A stretch of 64,000 bases of DNA. Origin: Streptomyces mashuensis (lineage in GTDB: Bacteria > Actinomycetota > Actinomycetes > Streptomycetales > Streptomycetaceae). Within the stretch, counting starts at the first letter, position 1; each line of letters begins with the position of its first letter. The stretch covers positions 744,001-808,000 of the forward strand of contig NZ_BNBD01000002.1 of the NCBI RefSeq assembly GCF_014654785.1, in the 5' to 3' direction. Positions 41,539-49,945 of the stretch are shown here, piece by piece. The translations under genes were made by a program, and so were the position numbers. Under the pieces are notes generated by a model, which saw nothing but the letters and a program-made list of their open reading frames with translations, was not told the origin of the DNA and did not search any database.

Positions 41539-43125
41539 ATGAAGCGATGGCGGCCCTTGCTCGTCCTGGGGACGGCCCAGTTCCTGATGGTCCTGGACAC
41601 GTCCGTGATGAACGTGTCGATCAGCAGACTGGTCGAGGACTTCGACACCGAGGTCACCGCCATCCAGGCCGTCATCACGCTCTACACCCTCGTCATGGCC
41701 GCCTTCATGATCACCGGCGGGAAGCTCGGCGACGCCTTCGGGCGCCGCCGGACCTTCGCCGCCGGCCTCGTGGTGTACGGCATCGGCTCCGCCGTCACGT
41801 CCCTGGCCCCGTCCTTGTGGGTGCTGGCGCTCGGCTGGTCGGTCGTCGAGGGCCTCGGCGCCACCCTCGTCCTCCCGGCTCTCGCGGCGCTCGTCGCCGG
41901 CGCCTACCGCGACCGCGACCGGTCCGTCGCCTACGGAGTCATCGGAGGACTGGCCGGCGCGGGCATCGCCGTGGGGCCGCTGCTCGGCGGCTGGGTGACG
42001 ACGTATCTGACGTGGCGGCTGGTGTTCGCGGGCGAGGTCGTCCTGGTCGTCGCCATGCTGTGCGTCGTCCGGTGGATCCCGGACGTCCCCGCGGAGTCCC
42101 GCACCGCGCTGGACCGGGTGGGCGTCGTCCTGTCCGCGGCCGGCCTGGCCGCCGTCGTCCTGGGCGTGCTGCAGAGCAGCTCCTGGGGCTGGCTCAAGCC
42201 CCGCAACCCGCCCTTCACCGTCCTCGGCTTCTCCCCGGCCCTGTTCCTCGTCGCGGCCGGCGGCATCCTGCTGTGGCTGTTCGGCGCATGGGAGAGACGG
42301 CGGGAGGCGCACGGCCGGCAGCCGCTGGTACGCCTGTCACTCCTGCGCATCCCGCCCCTGAAGTCCGGGCTCACCATGTTGCTCTGCCAGAACCTCGTGC
42401 TGCTCGGCCTGTTCTTCGTCATCCCCCTTTACCTGCAGGTGGTGCAGGGACTGAACGCGTTCCAGACCGGGCTGCGGCTGCTGCCCGTGTCCGTGACCAT
42501 GCTGGTGTCCGCCATGACCGGGCCACTGCTCGCCCGCGTCGCCGCGCCCCGCACGGTGGTGCGATGCGGCCTGCTCGTGCTCTTCGCCGCGTCACTGTGG
42601 CTGCTGGCCACCATCAAGCCCCGTCTCGACAACCTCTCCTTCGGGCTCGCGATGGCGGTCCTCGGCCTGGGCATGGGGCTGCTCGCCTCCCAGCTGGGCA
42701 ACGTCGTGCAGTCCAGCGTCGGGGAACAGGAGCGCAGCGAGACCGGCGGCCTCCAGTACACCGCACAGAACCTCGGCTCCTCCCTGGGCACCGCCCTCAT
42801 CGGCTCCCTGCTGATCGGCGCCCTGGTCAGCGCCTTCACCACACAGATCGAGAAGAACCCGAAGGTCTCCGACGCGGCACGGCACCAGGCCGGCATCGCC
42901 ATGGAGGCGGGGGTCAGCTTCGTCGGCACCGACCAGGTACGGGCCGGCGCCGAGCGCGCCGCGCTGCCGCCGTCCGAAGTGGACGCGATCGTGGACTCGT
43001 ACGCCACCGCGCAGCTCGACGCCCTCAGAGCCGCGGTCCTGGCCGCCGGCGCCGTCACCCTCGCCGCCTTCCCCTTCACCCGCCACCTCCCGGCCCGCCG
43101 CCCCGCACGGAAGGCCGGCGCATGA
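41539..43125 (+). CDS. MFS drug-type efflux transporter (DHA2-like, 14 spans)
   Basis: 528-residue transporter. Family motifs: VLDTSVMNVSISRLVEDF in span 1 (D-x-x-x-N), GGKLGDAFGRRRTF (motif A) and GGLAGAGIAVGPLLGGW (motif C of antiporters). About 14 spans place it with the DHA2 multidrug exporters. ATG 41539 has GGGAG 8 bases upstream. Its stop overlaps the start of a potassium-channel gene (ATGA 43122-43125), an unusual coupling. The exported compound is unknown. Confidence 0.9.
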   Translation: MKRWRPLLVLGTAQFLMVLDTSVMNVSISRLVEDFDTEVTAIQAVITLYTLVMAAFMITGGKLGDAFGRRRTFAAGLVVYGIGSAVTSLAPSLWVLALGWSVVEGLGATLVLPALAALVAGAYRDRDRSVAYGVIGGLAGAGIAVGPLLGGWVTTYLTWRLVFAGEVVLVVAMLCVVRWIPDVPAESRTALDRVGVVLSAAGLAAVVLGVLQSSSWGWLKPRNPPFTVLGFSPALFLVAAGGILLWLFGAWERRREAHGRQPLVRLSLLRIPPLKSGLTMLLCQNLVLLGLFFVIPLYLQVVQGLNAFQTGLRLLPVSVTMLVSAMTGPLLARVAAPRTVVRCGLLVLFAASLWLLATIKPRLDNLSFGLAMAVLGLGMGLLASQLGNVVQSSVGEQERSETGGLQYTAQNLGSSLGTALIGSLLIGALVSAFTTQIEKNPKVSDAARHQAGIAMEAGVSFVGTDQVRAGAERAALPPSEVDAIVDSYATAQLDALRAAVLAAGAVTLAAFPFTRHLPARRPARKAGA

Positions 43126-43625
43126 GGGAGCTCCTGCGTCCCCTCGCCACCGCGACCGGTCTCGTCCTGGCCTACTACCTGCTCCCCATGGACCGGGGGT
43201 TCACGCCGGGGACGGGGGCCGGCCTCGTGCTGGGGCTGTGCGCCGTCGCCGCGCTGTTCACCTGGCAGATCCGCTCCATCCTCCACTCGCCCCGGCCGCG
43301 GCTGCGTGCCGTCGAGGCCCTGGCCACCACGGTTCCGCTGTTCCTGCTGCTCTTCGCGACCACGTACCACCTTCTGGACCGCGCCGGCGAGGGCGACTTC
43401 TCCGAACGGCTCGGCCGCACCGACGCCCTGTACTTCACCCTCACCGTGTTCAGCACCGTCGGCTTCGGCGACATCACCCCCCGCACCGAACACGCGCGGA
43501 TCATCACCATGGTGCAGATGACGGGCGACATCCTGCTCCTGGCCGTCGCCGCCCACGTCGTCGTCGGCGCGGTCCAGTCCGCCCTCGGGCGCCGGGCGGG
43601 CGACGACGGACAGGCCGGCGGATAG
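43122..43625 (+). CDS. Two-TM potassium channel
   Basis: 167-residue membrane protein with the selectivity-filter sequence TVGFGD at residues 112-117 (LTVFSTVGFGDITPRTEHAR), a pore helix, and flanking spans; two further hydrophobic segments lie in the N-terminal half. No ligand-binding RCK domain is attached. It would conduct K+. Start overlaps the stop of the MFS exporter gene, so the two proteins are made together. Short 12-base repeats follow the end of the gene. Confidence 0.88.
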   Translation: MRELLRPLATATGLVLAYYLLPMDRGFTPGTGAGLVLGLCAVAALFTWQIRSILHSPRPRLRAVEALATTVPLFLLLFATTYHLLDRAGEGDFSERLGRTDALYFTLTVFSTVGFGDITPRTEHARIITMVQMTGDILLLAVAAHVVVGAVQSALGRRAGDDGQAGG

Positions 43626-43680
43626 GCCGCTACGGCCAGGTCGCCACGGTCAGGCCGACGGACAGGCCGACGGACAGGCC
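43605..43680 (+). repeat. 12-base repeats GACGGACAGGCC
   Basis: GACGGACAGGCC occurs at 43605-43616 (inside the channel gene) and twice in tandem at 43657-43680, in the 56-base gap between the convergent channel and lipid-kinase genes. Probably slippage-generated. Confidence 0.7.
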
Positions 43681-43681
43681 G

Positions 43682-45055
43682 TCAGTCGCGGGCCCGGCCG
43701 AAGGCGAGGCCCCACAGGTGTCGCCATTCCAGGCGCGGCCGGGGCGGCGGCACCCCCGGGCGGCTCCGGGGCACCCGCACCCGCAACGCGCCGGGCCGCA
43801 CCACGCAGCGCACCGGGGTGGGCAGGACCAGCGCCTCACCGTCGATACCGGCCCGCACCTCGGGCCGGTCGGCGTCGACGACGACCTCGCCGGCGGTCAG
43901 GGACACCAGGCCGGGGGCGTGCGGGCCGCGCAGCAGCTCGGCCGCCTGCACCGCGTTGTCGACCGTGATACCGACCAGGCCCAGCACACCCCCGTCGAGC
44001 CGGTCCCGCCGGCCCAGCCCGGCACGGTCGCCCACCCGGTACGGGTTGTTGCTGACCAGCACGGCCTGCGGACCGTCCACCGAGACCTCCCCCGACACGT
44101 CCCCCGAGCCCTCTCCCGCGGTGGCCCCGAGCGCGGTGACCCTCAGCCGGGGGCCCTGCCGGTGGGTGAGCACGTCGGGCAGCAGCCGCAGCACGGTGCC
44201 CGCCTTGTCGTCCCGGTACGCGGGGCTCTGCACGACCTCCGCGTACGCCCCGAAGGAGGCGTTGTTGACGAAGACGCGCCCTCCCGCGAAGCCGAGGTCC
44301 ACCCGGAACTCCACCCCGTCGGTGAACGCCTCCAGGCTCCGCGCCGGATCGTCCCGGTCCAGCCCGAGGTCGAGGGCGAAGTGGTTGCGCGTCCCGGCGG
44401 GGATCACCACGAACGGGACGTCACCCTCCGCGGCCACCTCCGCGACCAGCGCCTGCGTCCCGTCGCCGCCCGCCACACCGAGCAGGTCCGCTCCCCGGGC
44501 CAGGGCGTCACGGGCGAGCGCGGCCACGTCCTGCGGGTGGGCGGGGTCGAGCAGGACGACCTCCGCGCCCAGCGCCTCCGCCCGCTCCCTGAGCCGGAAA
44601 CGCCCCACCTTGCCACCGCCCGACCGCGGGTTCATCAGGAGGAAGGGGCGCGTGCACGGCCGCGGCGGACGTCCCCCGGCCGCCTGCGTCCGAGGGCCGC
44701 CGGAGCGCAGGGCGGCCCGGCCCGTCACGGCGGCCAGCGCCCACAGCGCCGAGGAGGCGAGAACAACCCAGAGCAGCCGCGCCAGGACGTACGACGCGAC
44801 GACGGCCAGCGGCGCGGCCACGGCCAGCACCATGGCCGCGACCCGCAGCACGCCCCGGCGCGTCAGCGCCCACCAGCCGGCCGCCGCCGCGACGGACAGC
44901 CCCGCAAGGCCCACGGCCGCCAGCGCCAGGCTCCCCACACCCGCCACGGACAGCAGGAGGACCGTCCCGCCCACGGCCGCGCCGATCGCGAGACGCGCGC
45001 TCCAGCGCCGGCGCGCCCGGGCCGCCCGGCCGGGTGTCGCGGCAGCACGTCCCAT
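43682..45055 (-). CDS. Diacylglycerol-kinase-family lipid kinase, membrane-bound
   Basis: 457-residue protein. The first ~125 residues contain two or three hydrophobic segments; the DAGK/sphingosine-kinase catalytic domain follows: LLMNPRSGGGKVGRFRL, LGVAGGDGTQALVAEVA, and FVVIPAGTRNHFALDLGL with the GGDGT motif intact. It phosphorylates a lipid or lipid-like alcohol at the membrane. Start 45055 has GAGG upstream. It is divergent from the gene at 45277 and convergent with the channel gene. Confidence 0.85.
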   Translation of the reverse strand: MGRAAATPGRAARARRRWSARLAIGAAVGGTVLLLSVAGVGSLALAAVGLAGLSVAAAAGWWALTRRGVLRVAAMVLAVAAPLAVVASYVLARLLWVVLASSALWALAAVTGRAALRSGGPRTQAAGGRPPRPCTRPFLLMNPRSGGGKVGRFRLRERAEALGAEVVLLDPAHPQDVAALARDALARGADLLGVAGGDGTQALVAEVAAEGDVPFVVIPAGTRNHFALDLGLDRDDPARSLEAFTDGVEFRVDLGFAGGRVFVNNASFGAYAEVVQSPAYRDDKAGTVLRLLPDVLTHRQGPRLRVTALGATAGEGSGDVSGEVSVDGPQAVLVSNNPYRVGDRAGLGRRDRLDGGVLGLVGITVDNAVQAAELLRGPHAPGLVSLTAGEVVVDADRPEVRAGIDGEALVLPTPVRCVVRPGALRVRVPRSRPGVPPPRPRLEWRHLWGLAFGRARD

Positions 45056-45276
45056 GGCACCTCGCAGGTCCTTGCGGCTCCCCCGACCATGGTGACCGCC
45101 GGGCACCCCCCGCGCTCGTCCGGAGGAGTCACCGTGGTCCTCCGTGCGGGTGAGGCGGGTGAGGGCACGGCCCGCACCGGGGACGGTCAAGGGGGGCCGC
45201 CGGTCGCGGTCGCGGCGTCCCTGGAAGCCCGCCGGGACGGCGGTCGGCGGTCGGCGGTCGGGAAGAGCAGGCCCGG

Positions 45277-46266
45277 ATGGAACGTGACGGACGTGAGGGA
45301 CGTGACGGACCGGCCGCCGACGGCGCACGGCCGGACCGCCCGGAGGCGTCGACGACGGTCGAGGCCCAGGCACTGCTGCCGATGATCTGGGCCGACCCCC
45401 AGCACATGCCCGAGCAGCTGGCCTTCTTCGCCGTACGGCGGTTCGGGCCCCGGGCCGCCGCGGCCGTGGCCCGCCGGAAGCAGCGCGAACCGTCCGCCGA
45501 CGACGGCGCACTCGTCCGTGCCACCGTCACCCACGGCACACGCCTGACGATCGTCGACGGCGCGGCCCTGGGCGGGCCGTTCGTGGTCCTCATGCCCGTG
45601 AGTTTCGTGGCGGCTCTGCTCAGCCAGGCGCAGATGGTGCTGGAAGTGGCCGCGCTGGCCGGCCGCGACCCCTGCGACGAGGCACGCGTCGCCGACCTGC
45701 TGGTCCTCCAGAACGTCCACCCCTCCCCCGAGGCGGCCGCCCGGGCCCTCACGCACGTCGAACGCCACCCGCACGGAGGCCACGGCAAGGTGCCCCGGCG
45801 GACCCGCTGGTCGCTGCTCGTCAGGATGGCGGCGATCCTCGGCCTCGTCGGCGGAGGCGAGCGGCAGAGCCGGGCCCAGCAGGTGCTGTCCTGGACGTGG
45901 ATCGGGGCGCTATTCCTTGTCGGCATGGTGCTGCCGCTGATCTGGGTGCCGGCCCTCGCGGCGATCTACCGGAAGAACACCCTGCGGCTCGCGGCGAAAG
46001 CGGTGGCGTACTACACGCCGGGCCGGGCCGGGGACCTGGTACGGCACCGGCACCGGCCGGTCCACCTGCCCACGACGGCCGGCCTCGCCACCGTGCTGCG
46101 GCTCGTCGTCCTCATGCTGACGCCGTTCCTGGCCACGGTGGCGGTCGTCTGGGCCGACGTCCGGCTGGCCGGCGGCTTCTGGGGCACCTGCCTGCTGGTG
46201 CTCGTCGCCGTCTCGCTGCTCGTCGCCGGGGCCTGGTCCGCACGGCGCCGCTCACGCCGGGGGTGA
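45277..46266 (+). CDS. Membrane protein, unknown (possibly EcsC-like)
   Basis: 329-residue protein. The N-terminal half is soluble and helical; a region LLSQAQMVLEVAALAGRDPC, then EARVADLLVLQNVHPSPEAA loosely recalls EcsC-type proteins. The C-terminal half has about three to four spans (WTWIGALFLVGMVLPLIWVP, LVVLMLTPFLATVAVVWAD, GTCLLVLVAVSLLVAGAW). No catalytic residues seen. Ribosome binding site is weak. Monocistronic as far as the sequence shows. Confidence 0.65.
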   Translation: MERDGREGRDGPAADGARPDRPEASTTVEAQALLPMIWADPQHMPEQLAFFAVRRFGPRAAAAVARRKQREPSADDGALVRATVTHGTRLTIVDGAALGGPFVVLMPVSFVAALLSQAQMVLEVAALAGRDPCDEARVADLLVLQNVHPSPEAAARALTHVERHPHGGHGKVPRRTRWSLLVRMAAILGLVGGGERQSRAQQVLSWTWIGALFLVGMVLPLIWVPALAAIYRKNTLRLAAKAVAYYTPGRAGDLVRHRHRPVHLPTTAGLATVLRLVVLMLTPFLATVAVVWADVRLAGGFWGTCLLVLVAVSLLVAGAWSARRRSRRG

Positions 46267-46348
46267 CGGGACGCGCCGCGGCGTCAGGCGCCCTGACGCT
46301 GGAAGCTTGCAGCTGGAAACTCGAGCTTGAAGCGGCGGGCTAGCCGGT

Positions 46349-47479
46349 TCACGCGCCGGCCCGTTCGACGAGGAGCATCGCCGCGTCGTCCGCCAGGCGG
46401 CCCCCCGTGTGCCGCAGCAACGCCCGGTGCAGGACCTCCAGGACGTCCCGCGGGCTGACGGAGCACCCCTCTGCCCCGGTCTCCCGGCCGGCGACGGCTT
46501 TCTCCGCGGCCTCGGCCAGCGGGAAGAACGTGCCGTCGCGGCTCCGGGCCTCCATCAGCCCGTCGGTGTACAGCAACAGCAGGTCACCGGGGGCGAGCGG
46601 ATGGCTCTCGGTCCCGGAGAGCGGACCTGCGGCGAAATCCTCCATCCACAGGGGCGGCAGGGGGTCGGCGGGAACCAGGGCCCGGACCGTGCCCCGGCTC
46701 AGCAGGAGCGGGGGCGGGTGACCACGGTTGACCAGCTCGACCGTGAGGGCGTCCGACACCTGGGCCACGAGCGCGGTGACGAACCCCTCCAGCAGGACCG
46801 CCTGGTCGTATGCGCCCGGTACGGCGGCCTCCCGGTGCAGGGCCGCCGTGCAGTGGTTCATCACCCCGGCCAGGTCGTCCTCGTACTGCGCGGCCTCGCG
46901 GAAGGCGCCGAGGACCGCGGCGGCCGAGCGTACGGCCGGCAACCCCTTGCCCCGGACGTCCCCCACGATCATCCGCACGCCGTACCGGGTCTGGAGGACC
47001 TCGTAGAGGTCGCCGCCGATCTGCGCGCCCTCCTCGGCCGCCAGGTATCTGCCGGCGGCCCGGAGGGGGCCCAGTCGTTCGGGGACGGGCCGCAGGATGA
47101 CCTCCTGCGCCGCCTCGGCGATCCGGCGCACCTGGTCCAGCTCGCCCTGCCTGCGGGTCCGCGCGGCACTGCTCGCGGCGAGGCCCGCCGCGGAGACGAG
47201 GAGGAGCGCCAGCAGGTTGGTGTAGACCTGCTGGGTTCCCCAGGCGTCGTTGTACGTCGCGGTGGTCACGCTGACCGCCACGGCGACGGCGATCGCCGCC
47301 AGCGTGCCCCGCGGCCCCATCGTCACCGCCGCCAGCGCGGGCGTCGCCGTCAGGAGCGGCCCGGTGTACAGGAAGTGTGCGGGCGAGAGCTCGATGGCGA
47401 TCACCAGCAGCGCAAGCGCGAACGGCACGCACTGCCCCAGCACGTAGAGCCAGGGAGCTGAACGCCGGCGCGACCCCAT
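46349..47479 (-). CDS. Membrane SpoIIE-type PP2C phosphatase
   Basis: 376-residue protein: four to five N-terminal spans (about 10-125), a short linker helix, then the PP2C/SpoIIE serine phosphatase domain with IGGDLYEVLQT, MIVGDVRGKGLPAVRSAAAV, and GDLLLLYTDGLMEARSRDGT; metal-binding Asp residues are present. Such enzymes dephosphorylate anti-anti-sigma factors in Streptomyces. No kinase or antagonist gene is adjacent. Start 47479 is chosen by the first span; the nearest GGAGG is close to the ATG, so the start is not fully secure. Confidence 0.88.
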   Translation of the reverse strand: MGSRRRSAPWLYVLGQCVPFALALLVIAIELSPAHFLYTGPLLTATPALAAVTMGPRGTLAAIAVAVAVSVTTATYNDAWGTQQVYTNLLALLLVSAAGLAASSAARTRRQGELDQVRRIAEAAQEVILRPVPERLGPLRAAGRYLAAEEGAQIGGDLYEVLQTRYGVRMIVGDVRGKGLPAVRSAAAVLGAFREAAQYEDDLAGVMNHCTAALHREAAVPGAYDQAVLLEGFVTALVAQVSDALTVELVNRGHPPPLLLSRGTVRALVPADPLPPLWMEDFAAGPLSGTESHPLAPGDLLLLYTDGLMEARSRDGTFFPLAEAAEKAVAGRETGAEGCSVSPRDVLEVLHRALLRHTGGRLADDAAMLLVERAGA

Positions 47480-47589
47480 GCCTCCAGGCTCCCGCGCACC
47501 TCCCCGGCATTCCACTCGGGGCGTGCACGCGGCGTGTGCGCGTGTGAACCTGAAGGTGGGGGGCCGGAGCACGAGAGGTGGGACCGGCC

Positions 47590-47787
47590 ATGTCCGGGCT
47601 GCTGAAGAGAAGGCACAAGGAGACGGGGGCGGAGGCGGGGCCCGGCACCGGGGCCGCCGCCGACCGCGACCGCGAGCAGCAGGAGCAGGAAGCGAAGGCC
47701 AAGAACGACCGTGAGCAGGCGAGGGGCGAGGTCTACAAGCCCCCGCCCGAGCAGAACGTCCTCGGCTGGGGACACCGGGGCGAGTGA
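47590..47787 (+). CDS. Small charged hypothetical protein
   Basis: 65-residue very hydrophilic protein (MSGLLKRRHKETGAEAGPGT, DRDREQQEQEAKAKNDREQA, then a C-terminal YKPPPEQNVLGWGHRGE). GAGAGGTGGGA precedes the ATG. The charged stretch could be a short coiled coil. No family recognised. Convergent with the MerR gene, 10-base gap. Confidence 0.5.
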   Translation: MSGLLKRRHKETGAEAGPGTGAAADRDREQQEQEAKAKNDREQARGEVYKPPPEQNVLGWGHRGE

Positions 47788-47797
47788 CCTCCCCCGG

Positions 47798-48157
47798 CTA
47801 GGCCGGCTGCTCTGCTGCGGTGCCCCCGGCCAGCAGGTCCGCCAGGGTGTCGCGGCTGCGGCGGAGCTCCGCCATGCGTGCGTCCAGCTCTTGCAGCTCG
47901 CGGTCCAGTGTGGCGCGGAGGTCCGGGCACCACTCGAAACCCTCGTCCCTGAAGCAGGGCAGTACCGAGCGGATGACCTCCGTGCTCAGGCCCGCCGCCA
48001 GCAACGCACGTATCTGACTGACCGTCACCACGGCTTCCTCGCCGTAGTAGCGGTAACCGTTCGTGCCGCGCTCCGCTTCGAGCAGGCCCTGCTCCTCGTA
48101 GTAGCGCAGCAGCCGTGCACTGACCCCCGTGCGCCGGGACAACTCCCCGATCAGCAT
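47798..48157 (-). CDS. MerR-family regulator
   Basis: 119-residue regulator with the MerR winged helix at the N-terminus (MLIGELSRRTGVSARLLRYY, EEQGLLEAERGTNGYRYYGE) and a C-terminal dimerising coiled coil (LQELDARMAELRRSRDTLAD). Only two Cys and no metal-binding loop, so it probably senses an organic ligand. It is divergent from an aminotransferase gene, and the intergenic region holds a promoter with the 19-base spacer typical of MerR control. Confidence 0.9.
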   Translation of the reverse strand: MLIGELSRRTGVSARLLRYYEEQGLLEAERGTNGYRYYGEEAVVTVSQIRALLAAGLSTEVIRSVLPCFRDEGFEWCPDLRATLDRELQELDARMAELRRSRDTLADLLAGGTAAEQPA

Positions 48158-48179
48158 CCGCCCCTGCTCCGCCTCCGCG

Positions 48180-48210
48180 TTGACCTTGCCACCGTGTGAA
48201 CCTCTAACGT
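48180..48210 (+). promoter_or_regulatory. MerR-type promoter with 19-base spacer
   Basis: TTGACC (48180-48185) and TAACGT (48205-48210) are 19 bases apart, too long for normal RNA polymerase and the hallmark of MerR-activated promoters; the spacer contains ACCTTGCCAC and GTGTGAACCTC, an imperfect dyad. It points at the aminotransferase gene starting at 48278. Confidence 0.7.
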
Positions 48211-48277
48211 CGTCCCCCGACCGGTCATTCCCCCCCTTCCTCCTTCCCCCCTTCCTCCCGTACCGCTGGAGTGACGC

Positions 48278-49081
48278 ATGCCCTCCTTCGTCGTCCACCG
48301 CAACGGCCGGCCGGCCACCACCGACGACCTCGCTCCCCTCGCCTTCGCCGGCTACGCCCACTTCACCGCCCTCCAGGTGCGCGGTGGCCGTGTCCGGGGC
48401 CTCGACCTCCATCTGGAGCGGCTGCGGTCCGCCTCGGTGGAGCTGTTCGGGCGGGCCCTGCCCGACGAGCGCGTGCGCTCCTTCCTCCGCACGGCGATCG
48501 AGGCGGGGCCGGCCGACCTCTCCCTGACCGCCACGGTGTACTCACGGCCCGGCGAGTTCACCGCCGCCGACGCCGGTACGGAGCCCGATCTGCTGGTCCG
48601 CACCGGCCTGCCCGCCGACGGGCCCTCCGGCCCGCTGGCCCTGGCCACCGTCCCGTACGAGCGGGTACTCCCCGCCGTGAAGCACGTCGGCGAAGTGGCC
48701 AAGACGTACTTCCTCCGCCAGGCCGCCCGCGACGGCTACGACGACGCCGCGTTCCTGGACCGCCGGGGCCGGCTGAGCGAAGGCACCATCTGGAACCTGG
48801 CCTTCTGGGACGGCACCACGGTGGTGTGGCCCGCGGCCGACGTCCTCACCGGCACGACGATGAGCATCGTCCGCCGCCAACTCGACCGCCTCGGCGTCCC
48901 CCAGGACGTCCGGGACGTCACCCCCGACGACCTGCCGGGGCTGGCCGGCGCCGTCGTCATGAACTCCTGGACCCCGGGCGTCCCGGTGCACCGCATCGGC
49001 TCCGCGCCGCTGCCGGCCGCCGCCTCCTTCGTCGGCCTCCTCCGCCGCGCCTACGAGGCCGAGCCCCTCGCCGCCGTCTGA
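48278..49081 (+). CDS. Aminotransferase class IV (PabC/BCAT-like)
   Basis: 267-residue PLP-dependent enzyme. The PLP-binding Lys is probably K135 in LPAVKHVGEVAKTYFLR, aligning with the IKHLNR of 4-amino-4-deoxychorismate lyase; E168 in GRLSEGTIWNLAFWDG and LTGTTMSIVRRQL are the other family marks. It may be an aminodeoxychorismate lyase or an amino acid transaminase. Likely activated by the MerR regulator encoded divergently. Its 3' end overlaps the convergent small gene by about 31 bases. Confidence 0.85.
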   Translation: MPSFVVHRNGRPATTDDLAPLAFAGYAHFTALQVRGGRVRGLDLHLERLRSASVELFGRALPDERVRSFLRTAIEAGPADLSLTATVYSRPGEFTAADAGTEPDLLVRTGLPADGPSGPLALATVPYERVLPAVKHVGEVAKTYFLRQAARDGYDDAAFLDRRGRLSEGTIWNLAFWDGTTVVWPAADVLTGTTMSIVRRQLDRLGVPQDVRDVTPDDLPGLAGAVVMNSWTPGVPVHRIGSAPLPAAASFVGLLRRAYEAEPLAAV

Positions 49082-49389
49082 GGACCGGCCCGTCCGGCCG
49101 CCCAGCGCGCCGCCGCCGTCGCCCTCCTTCTCCGCCAGATCCCCGGTTTCCCCGGCCGCACCCAGTCGGCGCCCTCGTCGCACAGCATCTGCGCGATCCA
49201 CGTTGCCGCGGCCCTGTCCGCCGCGTGCGCCTCCTCCAGGCTCTGCGTGACCACCACCGGCAGCCCCGAGGGGCGTACCGCCCGGTACTCCGTGAACCGC
49301 CGCACGCCGCACGCGTCGCACCGCGCCTCCCCGGCGTGGTGAGTCCAGCCCGACGCGTGCGTGCAGGTGTTGTACGTCGCCGTCGCCAT
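49051..49389 (-). CDS. Small Cys-rich protein, unknown
   Basis: 112-residue protein with Cys residues at CTHASGW and RCDACGVRRFTEYRAV, a likely zinc-binding pair, followed by VVVTQSLEEAHAADRAAATW and a basic C-terminus. Similar short Streptomyces proteins occur beside XRE-DUF397 modules. ATG 49389 overlaps the stop of the previous gene (TGATG). Overlaps the convergent aminotransferase gene at its 3' end. Confidence 0.6.
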   Translation of the reverse strand: MATATYNTCTHASGWTHHAGEARCDACGVRRFTEYRAVRPSGLPVVVTQSLEEAHAADRAAATWIAQMLCDEGADWVRPGKPGIWRRRRATAAARWAAGRAGPQTAARGSAS

Positions 49390-49745
49390 CAGACGTCCCT
49401 CCTCGGCAGGATGTGCGCGTTCCGGAAGTGGCTCCGGATCGCCACGGTCGCGTCCGTGATCTCTTCCTTGTCGCGTCCCAGCACGGCCTGCCGCCGTGCG
49501 GCCTCCAGCTCCGCGCACTCCTTGCACCCCACAGGCGACAGCGGCGGCCGCGCCGCGCTCGCCCGCAACCCCGCGGCCTCCCGCTCCGCGCGCGTCGCCA
49601 GCCTCAACGCCGTGAACGGCACCTCCCACGGACGGCCACCGCCGCCCGGCCTCCGCACTTGGACGCGCGCGTCCGTGCCGCCGACCACTTGCGCGAGCCG
49701 GTTCTCCCGCGTGTCGATCACGTATGCGCCCTGCCGGTACGACAT
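49389..49745 (-). CDS. Small conserved hypothetical with CxxC
   Basis: 118-residue protein. The N-terminal half looks like a small beta domain (YRQGAYVIDTRENRLAQVVG, VQVRRPGGGGRPWEVPFTAL); the C-terminal half contains GCKECAELEAARRQAVLG and SHFRNAHILP, a C-x2-C plus two His that could bind zinc. It shares a transcript with the next small gene (TGATG overlap) and is divergent from the XRE gene at 49946. Family not recognised. Confidence 0.65.
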   Translation of the reverse strand: MSYRQGAYVIDTRENRLAQVVGGTDARVQVRRPGGGGRPWEVPFTALRLATRAEREAAGLRASAARPPLSPVGCKECAELEAARRQAVLGRDKEEITDATVAIRSHFRNAHILPRRDV

Positions 49746-49945
49746 GGCTCCGCCCCTTTCCCCCTGCCGACGACGACTACTCTGCGTAGCCACAGCCTTA
49801 CGATGCACCCCTCGAAGGGACGCTCGCAACCGGTTCGGGCTCCACAGTGCAGATCTCACCCATGAGGGTGAAAGGTTCGATCGCTCCGCGGCACTGCGGC
49901 GGCCCACCGACAGACTGAGCGGCACCGACATCAGGGGAGGATGCG

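Noticed and set aside
43605..43680. Possible CRISPR-like repeats
   Set aside because: Only three 12-base units, two of them directly adjacent with no spacers and no cas genes.
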